The notes beneath the pieces were generated by a model, which saw only the letters and a list, made by a program, of their open reading frames with translations, had not been told where the DNA came from and ran no database searches. From the NCBI GenBank assembly GCA_017427945.1, contig JAFRRT010000016.1, positions 1 to 41,536 of the forward strand: DNA of 41,536 nucleotides, written 5' to 3'. This DNA is from Muribaculaceae bacterium (GTDB lineage: Bacteria; Bacteroidota; Bacteroidia; Bacteroidales; Muribaculaceae). Positions 30,441-38,966 of the stretch are shown here, in pieces (positions within the stretch are counted from its first letter, which is position 1; each line of letters opens with the position of its first letter). The position numbers were made by a program, and so were the translations under genes.

Positions 30441-31859
30441 TTACAGGCCGAATTTTACGTCATCCAGACACCAGGTTGCATAGTTGGCGTCCCGGGTGGC
30501 ATAGTAGCGGAAGCCGATGTAATACACGCCGTCGGCCCACTGACTCAGGTCGAGCTCACCGCTCTCAACCCAGTCGCTGTAACCGCTTGCAGGAGCGGTG
30601 GCAAGCACAGGATTGAGCTTAACTTTGACGGTTGCTGCCGAGGGATCGAGAGCATTGAGCAAATAGACTTCAAACTGGGTGGTTGTGCTGCCGTAGGAGT
30701 TGACTTCGGTGCGGAAGGTCAGGGTCGTGCCAGTGGCGTTCTTGATGTCGAGAGGGGGCGTGATGAGCCAAGAGTCAAACGGCGGCTGCGTGCCCTTGTA
30801 GCCCGTCATGGCGGCATAGCCGTTGGCCATGAACATGGTCTGATACCACTTCTTGTCACCGCTGACAATCACTTTGCGCCAATTGTTGGGAATGGAGTTG
30901 TCAAAGCCTTCGTCAAGCCACGTCACGGCTTCGATGGTCTCACTGCCGCCGGTCACGGTCACGTCATCGGCGTTGCGCATCTGCAGTTGCCATAGGGTAC
31001 CATAAGTGGTCAATATACCCACGATTTCCACTTTTCCTGTTGGCAGTATCATGTCGTTAAAGTCGGCATAATTGTTGGTGCGGACAATCAGGCTGTTGCC
31101 TTCGCTGTCAACAATCGTGCGGTTGGAGGCGTATGCGGGCTCCGAGAATGTCGTCACGCCATCGGCGTCAACAAAGGTGACGTCGGCGATGCGGACGAGC
31201 TTGCCCTGGTATGCGCGTAGCGTCTCGCTGTCATTCTTGCCCGTAAAGTCTTTGAGACTGACATCAACAGGCTGCGCTTCGGGGCGGTCAGGGTCGGCAG
31301 TTCCGTTTTTCTGGACCAGCGACTCCCACATTTCTTCGGGCATGAATGTCGTTTCCCAGGTTGAGGCCGCCGAGTACCACTGCGGATAGCCTATCGCCTG
31401 TTGCCCATTGTATTTGCCCACATAGTACCCTTTCATGGGAAGAATGATTTCTTGCCCGATGGGATAATCTTTGTACAGGTCCCTCTTGTTAATTGAGATG
31501 GCTAGGCCGGCACCCGACTCGTCGGTGATGAAGAGCGTCTTGTAGATGTTGCCCGCTTCATCGCTGCTGGTAACCCAGCCATGGATAACCTCATCCTCGG
31601 TTACCGTGTCAACATAGTTCCTCGCATCCTGCCAGTGTTTTGCCTTAAACTCAGCAATGGTCATGTTGGGAGAAATGGGGTCGGGAGTGGGGTTGCTTCC
31701 TCCGCCCAGAATGATGTCAATAAGCACATTGATGTCGGCGACATTCACCTCATCATCACAGTTCAGGTCGCCAAAGACATTGCTTGTCTTGAGATCACTA
31801 CTACCGGCTGCAAGCAGGAGCGATAGTACAAACATGAGAGAAATTGTAAAGCGTTTCAT
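30441..31859 (-). CDS. Secreted DUF5689 / choice-of-anchor J-like protein with N-terminal dockerin-like repeat
   Basis: 472 aa with a signal peptide (about 1-20). A single dockerin-like EF-hand repeat follows at once (29-53: GDLNCDDEVNVADINVLIDII), which is unusual because the other four such proteins carry two at the C-terminus. Residues about 66-300 match DUF5689-type OB-fold text (HGWVTSSDEAGNIYKTLFI, ESGAGLAISIN), and 305-472 look like a choice-of-anchor J jelly roll (DEGFDNSIPNNWRK, DSWLITPPLDI, ATWCLDDVKF). Probably a secreted binding protein; ligand unknown. It may have a leader of about 360 nt containing an attenuator-like terminator (32064-32093). Confidence 0.82.
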   Translation of the reverse strand: MKRFTISLMFVLSLLLAAGSSDLKTSNVFGDLNCDDEVNVADINVLIDIILGGGSNPTPDPISPNMTIAEFKAKHWQDARNYVDTVTEDEVIHGWVTSSDEAGNIYKTLFITDESGAGLAISINKRDLYKDYPIGQEIILPMKGYYVGKYNGQQAIGYPQWYSAASTWETTFMPEEMWESLVQKNGTADPDRPEAQPVDVSLKDFTGKNDSETLRAYQGKLVRIADVTFVDADGVTTFSEPAYASNRTIVDSEGNSLIVRTNNYADFNDMILPTGKVEIVGILTTYGTLWQLQMRNADDVTVTGGSETIEAVTWLDEGFDNSIPNNWRKVIVSGDKKWYQTMFMANGYAAMTGYKGTQPPFDSWLITPPLDIKNATGTTLTFRTEVNSYGSTTTQFEVYLLNALDPSAATVKVKLNPVLATAPASGYSDWVESGELDLSQWADGVYYIGFRYYATRDANYATWCLDDVKFGL

Positions 31860-32063
31860 TAAAACAATATAGATTTAGTCGGGTCCTGAAAAATTGAAGT
31901 TGGTAAGACAAATGAAAAAGGCAGAACCCGGTTTGACCTTTTCCATTGGCTCTCATATCTTGATGCGGTCAGGTATTCAATCCTCGGCAGTGCAGTTGGA
32001 AAAGAGAAGCGACATGACCCATCGCCATGTCGCTCCATATTTGTCGCAGTAAGTACTTGCATT

Positions 32064-32219
32064 AAAAAAAAACTCCGCACACAGACGCGCGGATTTCCCT
32101 CTTTGCCGTGCCTGTGACGGACGGCACTCCCTAAATGCAATTTGTCTTGCAAGGAATTCATTTACTGAACATGTTAATTTGTTTCCCCGTTAGGGGCAGA
32201 ATCATCATCTCTTTTTAAT
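32064..32219 (-). ncRNA. Candidate small RNA or attenuated leader
   Basis: A minus-strand -7 element (TACCTTTG, 32226-32233) would start a transcript near 32219. About 125 nt on, TCCGCGC (32087-32093) pairs with GTGCGGA (32074-32080) around a 6-nt loop and is followed by nine T in the RNA sense (32064-32072), a strong terminator. The transcript of about 155 nt would carry internal stems GCCGT/ACGGC and CCCC/GGGG. It could be a free small RNA, or the 5' leader of the secreted-protein gene at 31859 with premature termination. I do not recognise a known RNA family. Confidence 0.4.
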
Positions 32220-32225
32220 TGGCTG

Positions 32226-32233
32226 CAAAGGTA
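32226..32233 (-). promoter_or_regulatory. -7 element driving the minus-strand candidate RNA
   Basis: The minus strand reads TACCTTTG, a TAnnTTTG match. No exact TTTG is found at -33. It diverges from the recA promoter about 80 bp away. Confidence 0.45.
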
Positions 32234-32311
32234 AGAATTTTTTCCTTAAAACACTTTTGGACAGATGTTAAATAATTCAAAATCATTAAAAAATGCCTGC
32301 GACAAAAAAGA

Positions 32312-32343
32312 TTTGCGCAGGAACGAAAAATGAACTATCTTTG
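32312..32343 (+). promoter_or_regulatory. recA promoter
   Basis: TTTG (32312-32315) and TATCTTTG (32336-32343) are both perfect matches, with a 20-bp spacer. The start codon at 32377 leaves a leader of about 25-30 nt. No recognisable LexA box is seen. Confidence 0.8.
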
Positions 32344-32376
32344 CAAAAAATCAGATTAATACATTAATAAATAATT

Positions 32377-33417
32377 ATGGCAGAAGAAATCCTTAACCAG
32401 AACGACAAGAACCAGCAGCGCAAGGAGGTTTCCCCCGAGAAACTCAAAGCCCTGCAGGTGGCAATGGACAAAATCGACAAGACCTTTGGCAGTGGCTCCA
32501 TCATGAAATTGGGTGATGACCACATCGAGGACATAGAAGTGATACCCACAGGCTCCATAGGCCTGGATAATGCATTAGGCGTGGGCGGTTATCCCCGCGG
32601 CCGCATCATCGAAATCTATGGCCCCGAGGCTTCGGGTAAGACCACACTCGCCATCCATGCCATTGCCGAGGCACAGAAGATGGGCGGCATTGCTGCCATC
32701 ATCGATGCCGAGCATGCCTTTGACCGTTTCTATGCCGAGTCGCTGGGTGTTGACGTGAACAACCTGTGGATCAGCCAGCCCGACAACGGCGAGCAGGCGC
32801 TTGAGATTGCCGACCAACTTATCCGCAGCAGCGCCATCGACATTATTGTCATCGACAGTGTCGCCGCTTTGACTCCCAAGGCCGAGATTGAGGGCGAAAT
32901 GGGCGAGAGCAAGATGGGTCTGCAGGCCCGCCTCATGAGCCAGGCGTTAAGGAAGTTGACTGCCACCATCAGCCGTACCAAGACTTGCTGCATCTTCATC
33001 AATCAGCTGCGCGAGAAATTGGGCGTGATGTTCGGCAACCCAGAGACCACAACGGGCGGCAACGCCTTGAAGTTCTACAGCAGTGTGCGTCTTGACATCC
33101 GTCGCACCGGCCAAATCAAGGACGGCGACCAGGTGGTGGGCAACCTTACCCGCGTCAAGGTCGTGAAGAATAAGGTGGCTCCCCCCTTCCGTAAGACCGA
33201 GTTTGAAATCCGCTTCGGCGAGGGCATCAGCAAGGTGGGCGAAATCCTCGACCTGGGTGTCGAGTTCGGCATTGTCAAGAAGAGCGGTGCCTGGTTCTCC
33301 TACGAGGGTACCAAGCTGGGCCAGGGCCGTGACGCTGCCAAGCAGATGGTAGCCGACAATCCTGAGCTTGCCGAGGAAATCGAGGCCAAGATTAAGGAAG
33401 CCATGAAGGCTAAGTAA
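32377..33417 (+). CDS. recA: Recombinase RecA
   Basis: 346 aa, full length. Walker A GPEASGKT (82-89), the conserved region [20 protein letters not shown], the L2-adjacent text [32 protein letters not shown], and the acidic/basic C-terminal tail are all present. It forms the ATP-dependent filament for strand exchange and the DNA damage response. The start at 32377 is well placed after a near-perfect Bacteroidetes promoter. A strong bidirectional terminator follows (33439-33475). Confidence 0.98.
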   Translation: MAEEILNQNDKNQQRKEVSPEKLKALQVAMDKIDKTFGSGSIMKLGDDHIEDIEVIPTGSIGLDNALGVGGYPRGRIIEIYGPEASGKTTLAIHAIAEAQKMGGIAAIIDAEHAFDRFYAESLGVDVNNLWISQPDNGEQALEIADQLIRSSAIDIIVIDSVAALTPKAEIEGEMGESKMGLQARLMSQALRKLTATISRTKTCCIFINQLREKLGVMFGNPETTTGGNALKFYSSVRLDIRRTGQIKDGDQVVGNLTRVKVVKNKVAPPFRKTEFEIRFGEGISKVGEILDLGVEFGIVKKSGAWFSYEGTKLGQGRDAAKQMVADNPELAEEIEAKIKEAMKAK

Positions 33418-33438
33418 CATCCCCGTTATTACAACAAT

Positions 33439-33475
33439 AAAAGCCACGGTCACCCCGTGGCTTTTAATTTTTTTT
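33439..33475. terminator. Bidirectional terminator between recA and metK
   Basis: AAAAGCCACGG (33439-33449) and CCGTGGCTTTT (33455-33465) form a perfect 11-bp stem with a 5-nt loop, followed rightward by AATTTTTTTT. It serves recA and, on the other strand, metK. Confidence 0.9.
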
Positions 33476-33508
33476 GCCCGATTAGTCCTGATTGGGCCTC
33501 ATCCTCTT

Positions 33509-34774
33509 TTACAGGAGCCCAAAAGCGGCGCGAAGCGTCTCGGTCATGTTGAGCTTTTCCCAAGTGAAGAGCTCGACTTCGACCTCCTTGTCCTCGTTGT
33601 AGAGCGATTCAAATTTCTTGACCTTGAACTCATATTTGCGGCCCATGTGGCCATAGGCTGCCGCCTCGGTGTACATGGGTTGCAGCAGTTTCAGGCGCTC
33701 GATGATGGCTTTGGGACGCATGTCGAACAACTCTTTGAGAATGTCGGCAATCTCGGCATCGGTCTTGTTCACATGGCTGGTGCCGTAGGTGTTGATAAAG
33801 AAGCTCACAGGCTTGGCGCGTCCGATGGCATAGGCCACCTGGACCAGCACCTCGTCGGCGATACCGGCAGCCACGACGTTCTTGGCGATGTGGCGGCAGG
33901 CGTAGGCGGCACTGCGGTCCACCTTGCTGGGGTCTTTGCCTGAGAAGGCGCCGCCGCCATGGGCACCGCGGCCACCGTAGGTGTCCACGATGATTTTGCG
34001 GCCCGTCAGACCTGTGTCACCGTGCGGTCCGCCAATGACGAACTTGCCTGTGGGGTTTACATACAGTTCGGTCTTGTCGTCAACCATGGCGCGTATTTCT
34101 TCGCTGAAGTGCTTCAATGTCCTGGGGATGAGGATATCGCGCACATCCTGCTCGATGCGCGGCTGGTCAACGTCAGCGTCATGCTGGGTGCTCACCACGA
34201 TGGTGTGGATGTGCACGGGGCGGTGTGTGTCGCCGTCATATTCGACGGTTACCTGGGCCTTGCTGTCGGGGCGCAGGTAGGGCATCAAATCCAAATGGTT
34301 GTGGCGGATGTCGGCCAGCTCACGCATGAGGGCGTGGGCCAGGTCGAGGGTCAGCGGCATGTAGTTGGGAGTCTCGTTGCAGGCATAGCCGAACATCATG
34401 CCCTGGTCGCCCGCACCTTGCTCGGCCTGGTCGTCCTCGGCATTGTCCACTCCCTGCTTGATGTCGCCGCTCTGCTCGTGCACGCTGTTGAGGATGCCGC
34501 ATGAGTTGCCGTCAAACTGGTACTCGCTTTTGGTGTAGCCAATGCGGTTGATTACCTCACGCGCTGTGCGCTGCAGGTCGATGTAAACGTTGGTAGTCAC
34601 CTCACCCGAGATGATGACCTGACCTGTGGTCACCATTGTCTCACATGCCACATGGGCCTGGGGGTCAAAGGCGAGGAACTTGTCCAAAATCGCGTCGCTG
34701 ATCTGGTCAGCAACTTTGTCGGGGTGTCCCTCAGACACGCTCTCCGACGTGAAAAGATAATTCTTACTGTTCAT
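33509..34774 (-). CDS. metK: S-adenosylmethionine synthetase
   Basis: 421 aa. It has the N-terminal [22 protein letters not shown] motif, the hexapeptide-type [13 protein letters not shown], the metal/phosphate loop [19 protein letters not shown], and the C-terminal domain (ICVAYAIG-like text [12 protein letters not shown]). It makes S-adenosylmethionine from methionine and ATP in the cytosol. It is somewhat longer than the E. coli enzyme, as in other Bacteroidetes. It faces recA across the shared terminator. A -7 element TATCTTTG is at 34920-34927, giving a leader of about 140 nt in which I did not recognise a SAM riboswitch. Confidence 0.97.
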   Translation of the reverse strand: MNSKNYLFTSESVSEGHPDKVADQISDAILDKFLAFDPQAHVACETMVTTGQVIISGEVTTNVYIDLQRTAREVINRIGYTKSEYQFDGNSCGILNSVHEQSGDIKQGVDNAEDDQAEQGAGDQGMMFGYACNETPNYMPLTLDLAHALMRELADIRHNHLDLMPYLRPDSKAQVTVEYDGDTHRPVHIHTIVVSTQHDADVDQPRIEQDVRDILIPRTLKHFSEEIRAMVDDKTELYVNPTGKFVIGGPHGDTGLTGRKIIVDTYGGRGAHGGGAFSGKDPSKVDRSAAYACRHIAKNVVAAGIADEVLVQVAYAIGRAKPVSFFINTYGTSHVNKTDAEIADILKELFDMRPKAIIERLKLLQPMYTEAAAYGHMGRKYEFKVKKFESLYNEDKEVEVELFTWEKLNMTETLRAAFGLL

Positions 34775-34919
34775 TGTTACAAAATACTGATTTTGTGGAA
34801 CATGAACGCTAAAAGAAAATCAATAAAGTAGTTGATTATTGCATTTTAGCATTTTTTCAAGTGGTTGCAAGCAGCCCAAATTCCACTGTAATTAATATAT
34901 AGTTCATTAAATGTGGCTG

Positions 34920-34927
34920 CAAAGATA
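34920..34927 (-). promoter_or_regulatory. -7 promoter element of metK
   Basis: The minus strand reads TATCTTTG, a TAnnTTTG match, about 145 bp before the ATG at 34774. No clear -33 TTTG is present at the right distance. Confidence 0.5.
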
Positions 34928-34942
34928 CAACAAAGAATTAGA

Positions 34943-34984
34943 GTGGCAAGGATTATGAGAAATAATTCTCACAATTCTTGCCAC
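34943..34984. terminator. Long inverted repeat after the tandem membrane genes
   Basis: Two 19-nt arms (34943-34961 and 34966-34984) pair with one mismatch and one wobble around a 4-nt loop (outer arms GTGGCAAG / CTTGCCAC). It lies 30 nt after the stop at 35015 and just upstream of the metK -7 element. It is probably the terminator of the 35015-38937 gene run. Confidence 0.65.
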
Positions 34985-35014
34985 CCGTGGATTGTCATGC
35001 CTTATAGGAGCCGG

Positions 35015-35881
35015 CTATTTTGCATTCATGAGAATGGCACGGATGCGGTCGGCGTCGGCTTTAATAGTGTAGAGGCTGTCGGGCGTGAGCAGCGGCTTGC
35101 GATAATCTGATACTGCCGGCTCGTTGTCATCGGTCACTATTTTGGTATTGCTGTTGGTAAACGCTTCTACATCGGCTTTGGTGATGCCAATGTATTTCAT
35201 GTTCAGCTCGTTCATGTAGCGCAGATGGTCGCGGGCATATTCCAGCCAGTACTGTCGCGGGTGTATGTTCTCGAGTTTTTGCCTGATGACTTCGTTGCTC
35301 AGCAGTTTGGTATGCGTGCGCTCTCCGCGGTGATCCTCGGGGTGCTCAATCACTTCGCTCACAGCCTGCTCAAAGTCCTTGACCCAGTTGTTGCAGTATT
35401 CTTCGTCGGCGTTCATCTCCGAGAAACATTCGCCCACCTTGTCCAGGAACTGGAAATTACCCATGTTCTTCCATGTCTCGATGCTGTTGCTGAAGATGCT
35501 CTCGGCGGTCTTGTCATGGGCGAGGATGTCAAAGCCCAGAACCTCGTTGACGGGCCCCATCATGTCCTCGGCAGGAATCATGTCGAGCGAGTCTAACGGC
35601 AGGCTCAGCATCCAGGTGGCAATAGAATCCCTGTGTGACATCAGGACGGCTTGGCGGTCCAATTCGTTGGTAAATTTATCAATGTTGCTGATGACCATCA
35701 GGGCCGACATTTTGCGGTCGTTGATGCGCTGGCGGTGTTCCATCCATGCCACCGTACCAAAGGTCAACACAATCGAGATGGTTGTGGCGATAATGGTTAA
35801 CAGCAATTCTCTCCATAAGGAACCGTCGGCCCATTTGCGCAGGCTCTTGGGTATCCTTAATCTGACGTTCATTCTTTTCAT
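35015..35881 (-). CDS. Single-pass membrane protein of unknown function (copy 2)
   Basis: 288 aa. Basic N-terminus, then one membrane segment at about 27-47 (LLLTIIATTISIVLTFGTVAWM), then a long, mostly helical and charged soluble part. It is a paralogue of the upstream gene. Shared features are SIVLTFGT, DRKMSALMVISNID, DSIATWMLSLP, AHDKTAESIFSNS and ETWKNMGN. No catalytic motif is seen. The topology loosely recalls other Bacteroidetes proteins with one anchor and a helical domain, but I do not recognise the family. It is 6 bp after the previous gene and probably translated with it. Confidence 0.75.
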   Translation of the reverse strand: MKRMNVRLRIPKSLRKWADGSLWRELLLTIIATTISIVLTFGTVAWMEHRQRINDRKMSALMVISNIDKFTNELDRQAVLMSHRDSIATWMLSLPLDSLDMIPAEDMMGPVNEVLGFDILAHDKTAESIFSNSIETWKNMGNFQFLDKVGECFSEMNADEEYCNNWVKDFEQAVSEVIEHPEDHRGERTHTKLLSNEVIRQKLENIHPRQYWLEYARDHLRYMNELNMKYIGITKADVEAFTNSNTKIVTDDNEPAVSDYRKPLLTPDSLYTIKADADRIRAILMNAK

Positions 35882-35887
35882 TTGTCT

Positions 35888-36802
35888 CTATCGTTTCTTT
35901 GTGTTATTGCTTTGGGGAGCATTGATGATGCTGTCGATGTGCTGGATGAGGGGCCGCAGTGTGTTCAGGTTACTGGGCTTGAGAGTGTCGGTTCTGAAAT
36001 CCGATTGTGCGGGTGCTGGTGTATCCAATGTGAGTTGGCGCGAACGTTCACTGGCAAATGCTGTGACTTCTTCAGGATCAATGCCCATGAGTTCCATGTT
36101 CTTGCGATTGAGATATCTGACGTTGGCGGCGACATAGTCGAGCCATGCTTTGCGCACATGAAAATCTTCGGTTTTTTGTCTGAAGGAGTTATCGTTCAAC
36201 AGTTTTGTGAGGGTGTGCTCACCGGGTTGGATTTTAGCGATGACTTTTGAGACGGTTGCTTCATAATCACTGACCCACTCATTCCAATTGTTTTCGTCGG
36301 CATTCATCCTGGAGAAGCAGTCTCCCACGTTGTCAATGAACAGGTAGTTGCTATTTCCCATGTTTTTCCAAGTCTCGAAGCTGTTGCTGAAGATGTTCTC
36401 GGCTGTCTTGTCATGGGACATGAAGTTGATGAGTGAGAACATCTCGTTGAGGATGCCTCTCACCTCTTGGGGCTCAATCTTGTCAAGGTCATCTTTGGGC
36501 AAGCTCCTCAACCAGGTGCCAATGGAGTCGCATCGCGCCATGTCGACTGCCATCTCGTCAACATTCGTTGAAAAGTTGTCGATGCTGCTGAGCACCATCA
36601 TGGCCGACATCTTGCGGTCTTTAGCGCGCTGGCAACGGTCAACCAAGTCTGCTGTGCCGAAGGTCAAAATGATTGATAGGGTAGTGGCAAGAAATTGAGA
36701 CTCCTTTATCCAAGCGCGCAATCTTTTTGGCATCTTGAATTTTGCGAGAGGTTTTTTGGCTTTGGAAGTTATTTTTCTCGTTTTTGAGGATTTCTTTTTC
36801 AT
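35888..36802 (-). CDS. Single-pass membrane protein of unknown function (copy 1)
   Basis: 304 aa. Very basic N-terminus (MKKKSSKTRKITSKAKKP), one membrane segment at about 34-52 (QFLATTLSIILTFGTADLV), then a helical soluble part with the same landmarks as its downstream paralogue: DRKMSAMMVLSSID, SHDKTAENIFSNS and ETWKNMGN. The best conserved block (HDKTAExIFSNSxETWKNMGN) is likely functional. It is 26 bp after the TrmH-type gene. No role can be assigned from the sequence. Confidence 0.75.
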   Translation of the reverse strand: MKKKSSKTRKITSKAKKPLAKFKMPKRLRAWIKESQFLATTLSIILTFGTADLVDRCQRAKDRKMSAMMVLSSIDNFSTNVDEMAVDMARCDSIGTWLRSLPKDDLDKIEPQEVRGILNEMFSLINFMSHDKTAENIFSNSFETWKNMGNSNYLFIDNVGDCFSRMNADENNWNEWVSDYEATVSKVIAKIQPGEHTLTKLLNDNSFRQKTEDFHVRKAWLDYVAANVRYLNRKNMELMGIDPEEVTAFASERSRQLTLDTPAPAQSDFRTDTLKPSNLNTLRPLIQHIDSIINAPQSNNTKKR

Positions 36803-36828
36803 TTGACTCTATCGTTTTAAGGTTTTGA

Positions 36829-37632
36829 TTATTTCTTGCGCAGTTCCCAAAAGGCGACAGCAGCGGCGGCTGCGACATTCAGGGAGTCGACGTTGTGCTG
36901 CATGGGGATGCGCACGACATGGTTGGCTTCGGTAATCACTTCATGGGCCAGGCCGTCTCCCTCGGTACCCATGATGAGGGCCAGGCGGGCTTCCTGCTTC
37001 AGCAAGGGGTCATCAAGCGCGATGCTGTCGTCGCTCAATGCCATGGCGGCGGTGGTGAAACCCAACGCGTTCAACGTAGGTGTCACGGGGCCCTCAATCC
37101 ACGTCCAGGGCACGAGAAACACCGACCCCATCGATACGCGCACGGCGCGGCGGTTCAGCGGGTCGCAGGCCGTGGGCGTGAGCAATACGGCATCGATGCC
37201 CAGGGCTGCCGCCGAGCGGAAGATGGCACCGATGTTTGTGGTGTCGGTCACGCCGTCGATGACCACCACGCGGCTGGCGTTGCGGCACACGTCGGCGACA
37301 GGGGGCGGGGTGGGGCGGCGCATGGCACACAGCACTCCGCGTGTCAGGGTATAACCCGTCAGCGAGGCGAGCAGGTCGCGCTCTCCGGTATAAACGGGGA
37401 TGTCGCCGCAACGCTCAATGAGACTGGCGGCATCGCCCGTGATGTGTCGTCGCTCACACAGCAGCGACAACGGCTCATAACCCGCATCAAGGGCCACATG
37501 GATGACCTTGGGGCTCTCGGCAATGAAGATGCCCTTGTCCGGCTCCAGGCGGTTGCGCAACTGGGCCTCGGTGAGAGTGCTGAACACCTCCACGCCCTGT
37601 TGCTCCAGCGATGTGACCTCAATGATAGGCAT
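36829..37632 (-). CDS. TrmH/SpoU-family RNA 2'-O-methyltransferase
   Basis: 267 aa. The N-terminal about 100 residues form a substrate-binding domain (EAQLRNRLEPDKGIFIAESPKV), and the C-terminal SpoU domain carries the three SPOUT motifs: NIGAIFRSA (133-141), the IMGTEGDGL region (about 214-222) and IPMQHNVDSLNVA (about 242-254), which form the knotted SAM site. It methylates a ribose in rRNA or tRNA; the site is not predictable. It is 60 bp after the flavodoxin-like gene and 26 bp before the tandem membrane genes. Confidence 0.9.
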   Translation of the reverse strand: MPIIEVTSLEQQGVEVFSTLTEAQLRNRLEPDKGIFIAESPKVIHVALDAGYEPLSLLCERRHITGDAASLIERCGDIPVYTGERDLLASLTGYTLTRGVLCAMRRPTPPPVADVCRNASRVVVIDGVTDTTNIGAIFRSAAALGIDAVLLTPTACDPLNRRAVRVSMGSVFLVPWTWIEGPVTPTLNALGFTTAAMALSDDSIALDDPLLKQEARLALIMGTEGDGLAHEVITEANHVVRIPMQHNVDSLNVAAAAAVAFWELRKK

Positions 37633-37692
37633 AATTGGGTTAAACCGAATGATATTGCTGTAAAGCGTTTGTTTGCTTAAGGCAGTGCGGCC

Positions 37693-38523
37693 TTACCTGA
37701 TGACCTTGGTGAACACGGGTGTGTCGCCCTTCTCGACCGTTACATAGACCTTCAACTCGCCTGCGGGCGGCATGTCAGGCTTATCCTCGCGAGGCAGGTC
37801 CTTGGCGGTGAATAGGTATTCGGTGCCCTCGGGAATGGCGCGTGAAGCGACAGCCGTGGCCTTGGCGTTGAGCATGGGATAGCCATGAACGGCAGCATCA
37901 AAGATGGCCTCTTCGTCGGCATTCACAGGGTGCTGCTCGGGGAAATCCTCGGGCAAGACATATGCGCCCTCGATGAAACCGCTCACCGTCAGGAACTGCT
38001 CAACCTCCTTGGGCATTGCTGCCATGCGTGCGGCACGCACACCGTAACCAGGCAGTATCTCGGCATTGGGCTGCTTTTCGGCAAGGTCCTTGACACTCGA
38101 CTCAAGACCGCCGCTGCCAAAGGTGCAGAACGGAACGATCTTCTTGCCGCTCAGGTCCACCTTGTCCAGGAAAGCCCCAACGGGAGGTGCGAATGTGCCG
38201 AACCAAACCGGGTAGCCGATGAAAATCACGTCATACTTGGCAAGGTCGGCTACCAGAGGCTTGATTTCGGGCTTGATGCCCTCTTCACGCTCCTTCATGC
38301 AGCGCTGAATCGTGGCTTCAAATTCCCCGTCATAGGGCTGCACGGGAACAATCTCCTCGATGTCGGCATTCAGGCGCGTGGCGATTTCCTGTGCCACGCC
38401 CTTGGTGTTCGACGTCTGCGAGTAATAAAGCACAAGCACCTTGGGTGCCTCTTTCTTGGGGCTGCATGAAACCGCAACCATCATGGCTAATGCAAGCCCG
38501 AACATAATCTTCAGAATTTTCAT
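37693..38523 (-). CDS. Flavodoxin-like lipoprotein
   Basis: 276 aa. A lipoprotein signal with lipobox AVSC (Cys20) is followed by a flavodoxin fold at about 30-190: the FMN phosphate loop in LVLYYSQTSNTKG, then FIGYPVWFGTFAPPVG and FCTFGSGGLESS, which match flavin-binding loops. The last about 80 residues (VHGYPMLNAKATAVASR and onwards) are extra. A membrane-anchored, exported flavodoxin is unusual, since FMN is normally loaded in the cytosol. It may be a quinone or redox carrier at the membrane. It is 42 bp after the PH-domain gene. Confidence 0.85.
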   Translation of the reverse strand: MKILKIMFGLALAMMVAVSCSPKKEAPKVLVLYYSQTSNTKGVAQEIATRLNADIEEIVPVQPYDGEFEATIQRCMKEREEGIKPEIKPLVADLAKYDVIFIGYPVWFGTFAPPVGAFLDKVDLSGKKIVPFCTFGSGGLESSVKDLAEKQPNAEILPGYGVRAARMAAMPKEVEQFLTVSGFIEGAYVLPEDFPEQHPVNADEEAIFDAAVHGYPMLNAKATAVASRAIPEGTEYLFTAKDLPREDKPDMPPAGELKVYVTVEKGDTPVFTKVIR

Positions 38524-38565
38524 GTGATGAATGTTTTATTGTTGGATGAATGTAATCAAAGCTGT

Positions 38566-38937
38566 TTAGGTCGTCTGCGGCGTCTGGTAATCGCCGGCGC
38601 CCTGGATGGCGCGCACCTGGCGCTGGAACTCGATGGGGCGCTTGATATAGCGCAGCACGATGGTGCCCGCACCGGTGCCCGACACCTTGACGGTGCCGTA
38701 GTTGAAGATGCGGCCCCACAGGTTCTGTTCCACAAGGATGCTCTCTACCTTGCCGATGACAATCTCATGGGCATGGCGGTGAAGCCAGCCGTGGCTGTGG
38801 AAAAAGCGCTTGTCGCTCACAAAGATGGTCGTGGTAAGGTTGCGGATGAAATTTCCGAGGTGCAGGTAGGCCCACTTGGTCAGTCGGGGCTGATAGATGA
38901 TGGTCTCTCCTGGCGCTATAATCTTGCTGATTTTCAT
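38566..38937 (-). CDS. Bacterial PH (bPH2/YdbT-like) domain protein
   Basis: 123 aa from the ATG at 38937 (MKISKIIAPGETIIYQPRLTK). A longer in-frame ORF starting at 39099 is not believed, as the 54 extra residues are not protein-like and overlap the next gene in antisense. The sequence shows the bacterial PH-domain pattern (KWAYLHLGNFI, IFVSDKRFFH, HEIVIGKVESILVEQNLWGRIFNYGTVKV, GTGAGTIVLRYI). It has no clear membrane segment, unlike many relatives. Role unknown. The start has a -7 element TAACTTTG at 38967-38974. Confidence 0.8.
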   Translation of the reverse strand: MKISKIIAPGETIIYQPRLTKWAYLHLGNFIRNLTTTIFVSDKRFFHSHGWLHRHAHEIVIGKVESILVEQNLWGRIFNYGTVKVSGTGAGTIVLRYIKRPIEFQRQVRAIQGAGDYQTPQTT

Positions 38938-38966
38938 AATTAATCTAAAAAAAAGTTCTTCAAAGG

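Larger units (their letters stand above)
31860..32376. other. Divergent non-coding region before recA
   Basis: This 517-bp gap holds the recA promoter (32312-32343), a minus-strand -7 element (32226-32233), a strong minus-strand terminator (32064-32093), a 9-bp hairpin AGCGACATG/CATGTCGCT (32008-32016 and 32026-32034), and a CCCC/GGGG hairpin near 32185-32197. A 100-aa minus ORF (31859-32161) runs through the terminator and is rejected. Confidence 0.65.

Noticed and set aside
31859-32161. 100-aa minus-strand ORF touching the start of the 472-aa protein gene (TAATG overlap)
   Set aside because: It reads straight through the strong terminator at 32064-32093 and a second hairpin. A coupled leader peptide is not excluded but is not supported.
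34775-34919. SAM riboswitch in the metK leader
   Set aside because: I could not find a SAM-I or SAM-II core; the leader is AT-rich with no strong conserved stem. A covariance search would settle it.
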